38,430 nt of DNA, from NCBI GenBank assembly GCA_949747515.1, contig CATKFO010000039.1, positions 1 through 38,430 on the forward strand, given 5' to 3'. Below, piece by piece: positions 34,150 to 38,430 of the stretch (position 1 is the first letter of the stretch; every line of letters starts with the position of its first letter). Source of the DNA: an uncultured Eubacteriales bacterium (lineage in GTDB: Bacteria; Bacillota; Clostridia; Oscillospirales; CAG-272). Both the position numbers and the translations under genes were made by a program. The notes below the pieces were generated by a model, which searched no databases, was not told where the DNA came from, and worked only from the letters and a program-made list of their open reading frames with translations.

Positions 34150-34399
34150 TGGACAAATTTTTATTTATACCATTAGAAGAATATTCGCATATCATATTTT
34201 AAAAAAATCAGTCTGACGACAAATGTTTTTTAGACGCCCATCTAGGCGAGTAAGAGCACGACAATATTTTTATACTGTCTTTTTAAAAAGCATCTACTTT
34301 CGGCATCGTAGAGTTTGACGGTTCAACCCCAAAATATTTAAAAACTAAATATCCTAAATTTGCAATGCTGTTTCTGTAATCAAGAAAATTAATACTCAT
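34150..34399 (-). pseudogene. N-terminal remnant of an alkaline phosphatase-superfamily gene
   Basis: From ATG 34399 the frame reads INFLDYRNSIANLGYLVFKY and then FGVEPSNSTMPKVDAF before a TAA; shifting one base gives KNIVVLLL followed by A-stop-MG, where a DGMG metal-site motif would be expected. This matches the first 60-80 residues of alkaline phosphatase/phosphodiesterase-like proteins that I recall from Clostridia. The rest of the gene is absent: the next gene, sdpI-like, begins at once. I see nothing else in 34119-34481. Confidence 0.6.
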
Positions 34400-34481
34400 T
34401 ACAACATCGCTTTATCATATATTTCAATGATAATTATTTGCTTGTTCTACTCTCTAAAAGAGTTAATAACATGCGGATCAA

Positions 34482-34997
34482 CTATAAATTTTTCGAGTAT
34501 CTTCTGGTAATTATAGCTTTTCCATTTACAATATTTGAGACCTTGTCCTGTAATATAAAACCATTTTTCTCCATCACCTTTGAAGAACCATAGTTATCGT
34601 CGTCGCAAGTAATTAACGCGTAAGTTATTCCTAACGCTTTGGCTTTTTCCAATGCTAACCGCAGCATCAAAGTTCCATATCCTTTGTTCCATTCAGAAAA
34701 GCGGATTCCGTATCCGATATGGCCTCCATACTGTTTAAGCTCTTCCGTTAATCTATGTCGAATGCAAATTTCGCCGATAAAATAATTATTTTTCTCATCA
34801 ACCAACCAGTAATAGTCTGCGCCGACTCTGTTTGGTTTCAAATTGCGCTCCGATCTATAATTTTCATATTTTTCGAAGATGTTGTTGACTCTTGCATCAT
34901 CAAATGCATAAGTTTCTACATTGTTCATTTTGTACTCATCGTAAGCTTCGATATATGATTGTAAATATTTTTCGCAGGGAAGAACAATAATCGCCAT
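34482..34997 (-). CDS. GNAT-family N-acetyltransferase
   Basis: 171 residues from ATG 34997 after AGGAAGTG; the longer start at 35030 has no ribosome binding site. The acetyl-CoA loop is in FSEWNKGYGTLMLRLALEKAK, a variant of the Q/RxxGxG/A motif, and DDDNYGSSKVMEKNGFIL is the usual final helix-strand. It resembles the acceptor part of the frameshifted GNAT at 29815-30331, suggesting paralogues. The acceptor is unknown. Confidence 0.88.
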   Translation of the reverse strand: MAIIVLPCEKYLQSYIEAYDEYKMNNVETYAFDDARVNNIFEKYENYRSERNLKPNRVGADYYWLVDEKNNYFIGEICIRHRLTEELKQYGGHIGYGIRFSEWNKGYGTLMLRLALEKAKALGITYALITCDDDNYGSSKVMEKNGFILQDKVSNIVNGKAIITRRYSKNL

Positions 34998-35152
34998 AAT
35001 TACACTTCCTATCCTAATAATATTTAACAAGCCTAAAAAATTGTTTTGACTATGCGACTTTATATCGTATTATAAAATGTATGGAAATAGTGACAGATCA
35101 CTTTTCGTCGCCAAGTTTATCGCTATAGTTTTGGGTGTCGATAATGTATCGG

Positions 35153-36439
35153 CTAATTGCGTATATGCATCAAACATACCGTCTCAACATGTTCGCTTCT
35201 TGGAAACATATTAACGGGAGTCGCTTCAATCAATTTGTATCCGCCTTCTTCCAGTTTTTTCATGTCCCTTGCAAGTGTAAATGGATTGCATGAGACGTAA
35301 ATTATGCGCTTCGGCATAACGTTTAGTAGAGCGCCTATAGTTTTCTTTGAGCATCCGGCGCGGGGCGGATCTATTACTGTGAGGTCTGGAGAATCGTCTC
35401 CGCATATTTTCGCGTATTCCGAAGCGTCTCCCCTTTTGAAAGAAACGTTTTCAGTAAGGTTAAGAGCAGCGTTCATCTTTGCGTTTTCCACCGCGGCCTC
35501 ATTGATTTCAATTCCTATAACCTTTGCCTCCGGATGTTGATTTGCAAGGAATATACCAATGGTTCCCGTTCCGCAGAATAGGTCGAATATGTTATAAACC
35601 GGTTCTTTTCCCGCCATTTTTTCTATTTGAGAAAATATTGCTTCGGCGCCTGAATAATTTATTTGAAAAAACGAGTTGGGAGATACGATATATTTTATTC
35701 CGCAGACGTCGTTTTTTATATATTTGTCGCCAAATATAGATATATAGTCGCCTGAAGATTTTTCTCGCGAGAATATTCCGCAAACAGAAGGGAACACGTC
35801 TGTTATTTTTTCGACGCATGACAAAAAGCTTTTATTTATACGCTTGCCGTCAAAAGCAATCATAATTTTACCTGTTGTCGATATCCTCAAAGTCATTGAA
35901 TCCGGCGAGTCGTTTCCAAATATATTTGTGCAGAAACGCGCTATATCGGAAAATTCTGATGGAACTATAGCGCACGGAGTATCTGCGAGAGGTATTATAT
36001 TGTGAGTCCCGTTTTCATAATATCCGACTTCTCCGCATTTGCTAAAATGAAACGTCGCCTTATTTCTGTAACGCTCGTCTGACGGCATAACAATATGGTT
36101 GAGTTTATAGTCGTGAACGTCAGCCTTTTCCAAAGCTTCTCGTATTGTTTTTTCTTTAATTTTTCCCTCATATTTATAGCTTACATGTCTTAGCGAGCAT
36201 CCTCCGCAGCGAGCGTAGTAAGGACATCTATTAACAATTCTTTTTCTTGACGGCGTAACAATCTGCTCGCAGGAAGCTAAAAAGTAATTTTTTTTCGCTT
36301 CGGTTATTCTTAAAATGCATTCGTCTCCGGCGGCGCATTTATCTGCGAATACGACGGCTCCGTCTATGCGGGCTACTCCAGCTCCCGCCGTCGTAGTATC
36401 GATAATATTAGCCTCATAAATTTTACCTATTTCCGGCAT
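35153..36439 (-). CDS. rlmD: TrmA/RlmD-family RNA (uracil-5)-methyltransferase
   Basis: 428 residues. An N-terminal TRAM domain (about 1-60) is followed by the 4Fe-4S cysteines Cys72, Cys78, Cys81 and Cys156 (CPYYARCGGC and TPCAIV), the SAM motif NIFDLFCGTGTIGIF, the motif DPPRAGC, and catalytic Cys384 in YVSCNP. It makes 5-methyluridine, most likely in 23S rRNA (positions equivalent to U747 and/or U1939). The gene symbol is a family-level choice; RlmCD-like dual specificity is possible. Confidence 0.93.
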   Translation of the reverse strand: MPEIGKIYEANIIDTTTAGAGVARIDGAVVFADKCAAGDECILRITEAKKNYFLASCEQIVTPSRKRIVNRCPYYARCGGCSLRHVSYKYEGKIKEKTIREALEKADVHDYKLNHIVMPSDERYRNKATFHFSKCGEVGYYENGTHNIIPLADTPCAIVPSEFSDIARFCTNIFGNDSPDSMTLRISTTGKIMIAFDGKRINKSFLSCVEKITDVFPSVCGIFSREKSSGDYISIFGDKYIKNDVCGIKYIVSPNSFFQINYSGAEAIFSQIEKMAGKEPVYNIFDLFCGTGTIGIFLANQHPEAKVIGIEINEAAVENAKMNAALNLTENVSFKRGDASEYAKICGDDSPDLTVIDPPRAGCSKKTIGALLNVMPKRIIYVSCNPFTLARDMKKLEEGGYKLIEATPVNMFPRSEHVETVCLMHIRN

Positions 36440-36483
36440 ATTATATCTTCCTTGTGTATTTTTTGCTTTATATAACTATAAAA

Positions 36484-36512
36484 ATTATACTACATTGTTT
36501 CAGACGTGTCAA
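36484..36512 (-). promoter_or_regulatory. Sigma-A promoter of the rlmD-like gene
   Basis: On minus, TTGACA (36512-36507) and TATAAT (36489-36484) with a 17-base spacer, 45 bases before the ATG at 36439. Confidence 0.8.
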
Positions 36513-36582
36513 TCTAAAGGCGTGGCAAATATGAGTACGCGGCATAAAATAAAAATAAGTCGTCTTTAGGAGGAATATACGA

Positions 36583-36807
36583 GTGAAGGACTGTATAATA
36601 GCTATGCGATCAGTCACTCTTGCCAATAAAGCTGAAAGGGCCCTTCGCTCAGAAGGAATCGGATCCGAGCTTGTAAGCGTAGATCCGGCTCTCACAAAAC
36701 GGGGGTGCTCTTATGGGCTTACGGTGCGGTGTGACATGGTGGACAATATTGAAGAAATATTGAATCGGCGCGGCATAAGTCACGGCGAGATAATCGGTAA
36801 ATATTAA
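36583..36807 (+). CDS. DUF3343 protein, putative Se/S carrier-like
   Basis: 74 residues from GTG 36583 after TAGGAGGAA. IAMRSVTLANKAERALRSEGIGSELVSVDP and the RGCSYGLTVRC segment, with the conserved Cys in GCSYG, match DUF3343. That family commonly sits beside cysteine desulfurase/selenocysteine lyase-like enzymes, YedF and selD and is thought to carry sulfur or selenium. Here the class V aminotransferase-like ORF starts 22 bases downstream, in agreement. No selenocysteine genes were seen in the window. Confidence 0.85.
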   Translation: MKDCIIAMRSVTLANKAERALRSEGIGSELVSVDPALTKRGCSYGLTVRCDMVDNIEEILNRRGISHGEIIGKY

Positions 36808-36829
36808 AGTAGGAGACGAAGGTAAGGCA

Positions 36830-37975
36830 ATGCGAGAAAAAACAGTATATTTTGATAATGCGGCAACGTCGTTTCCTAAGCCGCCCCGCGTTATTAAGGA
36901 AGTTACGCGAGCTTTAAATATATGCGGAAATCCAGGGAGAGGTTCTCACCGCCTTTCAAGAGCCGCGTCTGAAATATTATACGATTGTCGAGAGCGAGCC
37001 GCGGAGATGTTTGGAAGCGAACCAGAGCGCGTTGTTCTTACAATGAACGCTACGCATTCGCTGAATATCGCTATAAAGGGATTAACCCATAGAAACGAAC
37101 ATGTTCTTATATCCGATATAGAGCACAATTCCGTTCTGCGTCCGTTATGTAAGATGGCTGACCGCGGAGTCAATTTTGACGTTTATAATACCTTCGGAGG
37201 AAACGAAGAGAAGATACTTGATTCTATATCTTCAAAGATACGCGGCAATACTCGCGTAATAGTAGCTAACCATGCGTCGAACATTTGCAATATAATTCTC
37301 CCCATTGGTAAAATAGGGAAGTTATGCAGAGATCGGGGAATTATTTTTATTGTCGACGCTTCTCAAAGTGCTGGAAGAATTCCTATCGACATGAGGAACA
37401 TGAATATAGACGCGCTTTGCATGCCCGGACATAAAGGGCTTATGGGACCGCAGGGAAGCGGACTTTTAATATTTGGAGATAATGTTGATTTAACGGCGGA
37501 TACGCTCATAGAGGGAGGTTCCGGAAGCAATTCTCTTGATGTGAGAATGCCAGACGAGCTGCCCGATCGCTTTGAAGCCGGAACGCTTATGACTCCTGCT
37601 GTTGCGGGACTTTCGGCCGGAATTGAATGGATTAAAAAAATTTATCCTGAAGTTAATATCATAGAAGCAAATGATGGGCCTGATGGCAGAAAATTCGCTT
37701 ACGAAAATGGAAAAGAGGCTGAAGATATTCAGAATAAATATATAGTCCATAAATTGAATGGAATCAAAGTTATACATGTATATAGTGGTACATTTTATGG
37801 GGAAAGTGTAGCAAAGGCTTTGGAAGCAGAAAATAAATATATTTCGATTGATTTAGAGTCATTGCCTGTTTCGGGAACTAAAATTCGCAACAGTCCATAC
37901 GAGTATAAAGATTTTATGGAAGAATTTGTGTTTGATGAATATATAAAAAGTAGGAAAGGGGATAACAATGAGTAA
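36830..37975 (+). CDS. Chimeric ORF: class V aminotransferase N-part, NMN adenylyltransferase-like C-part
   Basis: 381 residues, ATG 36830 after GGAGACGAAGG. Residues 1-265 are a cysteine desulfurase/selenocysteine lyase-like enzyme: YFDNAATSFPKPP, His99 in IEHNS, Asp176 in VDASQSAG and PLP Lys202 in MPGHKGLMGPQGSG. After GLSAGIEWIKK (about 262-270) the expected small C-terminal domain with the substrate loop is absent. Instead residues about 270-372 (YPEVNIIEANDGPDG, HVYSGTFYGESVAKAL, PVSGTKIRNSPYEYKDF) resemble the C-terminal half of NadR/NMN adenylyltransferases, including the SGTxxR ATP-binding motif, but without their HxGH start. Codon use becomes more AT-rich at the same point. Neither half is complete, so I infer a rearrangement or an assembly misjoin. 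Confidence 0.75.
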   Translation: MREKTVYFDNAATSFPKPPRVIKEVTRALNICGNPGRGSHRLSRAASEILYDCRERAAEMFGSEPERVVLTMNATHSLNIAIKGLTHRNEHVLISDIEHNSVLRPLCKMADRGVNFDVYNTFGGNEEKILDSISSKIRGNTRVIVANHASNICNIILPIGKIGKLCRDRGIIFIVDASQSAGRIPIDMRNMNIDALCMPGHKGLMGPQGSGLLIFGDNVDLTADTLIEGGSGSNSLDVRMPDELPDRFEAGTLMTPAVAGLSAGIEWIKKIYPEVNIIEANDGPDGRKFAYENGKEAEDIQNKYIVHKLNGIKVIHVYSGTFYGESVAKALEAENKYISIDLESLPVSGTKIRNSPYEYKDFMEEFVFDEYIKSRKGDNNE

Positions 37976-38430
37976 TTCAATATTTACTATTCCATCTGAC
38001 TTCAATGTCAACAATTTAATAAGACTGGTTAAAGAGAATGAAAAGTTAAATATTAAAGCAAAAGAAGTCTATGGTTCATTAAAAACTTCCGCTTATGGTT
38101 CAGGGAGAAAGTTTTTTGAACTGCCTGATACAACACATGATAATTTTGTTCAATATTTAGCAGAATGCAAAAAAAATAATATTTGTTTTAATTATACCTT
38201 GAACTCAAGTTGTTATGGAAATGACGAGTTTAGCAAGGGAGAAAGGGACAGATTGCTGTCCTGGATTCAGGAACTGGTAGATGATGGCGTGAGGCAATTC
38301 ACAGTGGCGCTCCCATCTGTTATTCACTTGTTGAATGAGGCGTTTCCGGAAGTTAAAGTCACATTAAGTATTATCATAGGGGTGGATTCTATCTCGAAAA
38401 TGAATTGCTTTTGCCAATATCCAAATATTA
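37968..38430 (+). CDS. U32 peptidase-like protein, 3'-truncated by window end
   Basis: ATG 37968, overlapping the previous stop by 8 bases, follows AGGAAAGGGG; the frame is open to the window end (154 codons). FVQYLAECKKNNICFNYTLNSSCYGN, ELVDDGVRQFTVALPSVIHLLNEAFPEVKVTLSI and SISKMNCFCQYPNI resemble the beta/alpha-barrel repeats of U32-type collagenase-like proteins and related enzymes. The overlap suggests an operon with the NMN adenylyltransferase-like part upstream, not with the aminotransferase. Function unproven; the catalytic part lies beyond the window. Confidence 0.55.
   Translation, partial: MSNSIFTIPSDFNVNNLIRLVKENEKLNIKAKEVYGSLKTSAYGSGRKFFELPDTTHDNFVQYLAECKKNNICFNYTLNSSCYGNDEFSKGERDRLLSWIQELVDDGVRQFTVALPSVIHLLNEAFPEVKVTLSIIIGVDSISKMNCFCQYPNI

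Noticed and set aside
1..38430. CRISPR arrays, rRNA, tRNA, transposase or integrase genes
   Set aside because: No regularly spaced repeats, cloverleaf sequences or recombinase motifs were found by eye in any part of the window.

Overview
This window looks like chromosomal DNA from a spore-forming, anaerobic member of the Clostridia. Support comes from a complete sporulation sigma factor G behind a forespore-type promoter, two T-box leaders, a feo iron(II) uptake operon with a DtxR-type repressor, strong GGAGG ribosome binding sites, and many families common in gut Clostridia (CotH, CmpB-like membrane proteins, GrpB, SdpI, DUF3343). I cannot name a species.

Layout. 1-1.9 kb: 3' part of a secreted CotH-like kinase gene. 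2.0-6.1 kb: a divergent iron module, with a dtxR-like repressor on minus and feoA1-feoA2-feoB-small Cys-rich membrane protein on plus. Four copies of a 16-bp dyad (GTTAGC-N4-NNTAAY) mark what are probably the repressor's operators. 6.1-7.7 kb: a decayed tail with a methyltransferase pseudogene carrying the fourth dyad, a small intact HMA-like gene, and an ABC-ATPase remnant. 7.7-10.4 kb: sigG and an ABC exporter, both minus. 10.5-12.8 kb: an iron-type alcohol dehydrogenase and an SGNH hydrolase, plus. 12.9-15.5 kb: an unusual single gene encoding XRE helix-turn-helix, cupin and acyl-CoA synthetase domains, behind a T-box leader whose best specifier reading is GUA (Val). 15.6-18.8 kb: two CmpB-like membrane proteins flanking purN, then a methyltransferase. 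18.9-23.4 kb: GrpB, flavin reductase, ZIP transporter, ParB-like protein, CoaBC. 23.5-27.0 kb: ileS with its own T-box. 27.1-29.4 kb: TagA-type glycosyltransferase, acyl carrier protein, Nudix and HAD hydrolases. 29.5-34.4 kb: a gene graveyard holding five broken genes among small intact ones. 34.5-36.4 kb: GNAT and an RNA uracil methyltransferase. 36.6-38.4 kb: a DUF3343 protein, then an ORF that begins as a class V aminotransferase and ends as an NMN adenylyltransferase-like domain, then a U32-like gene cut by the window end.

The most promising observations are the T-box-controlled regulator/acyl-CoA ligase fusion, the repeated iron-operator dyad including one in front of a decaying operon, and the chimeric ORF near the right end, which is either a real rearrangement or an assembly misjoin.
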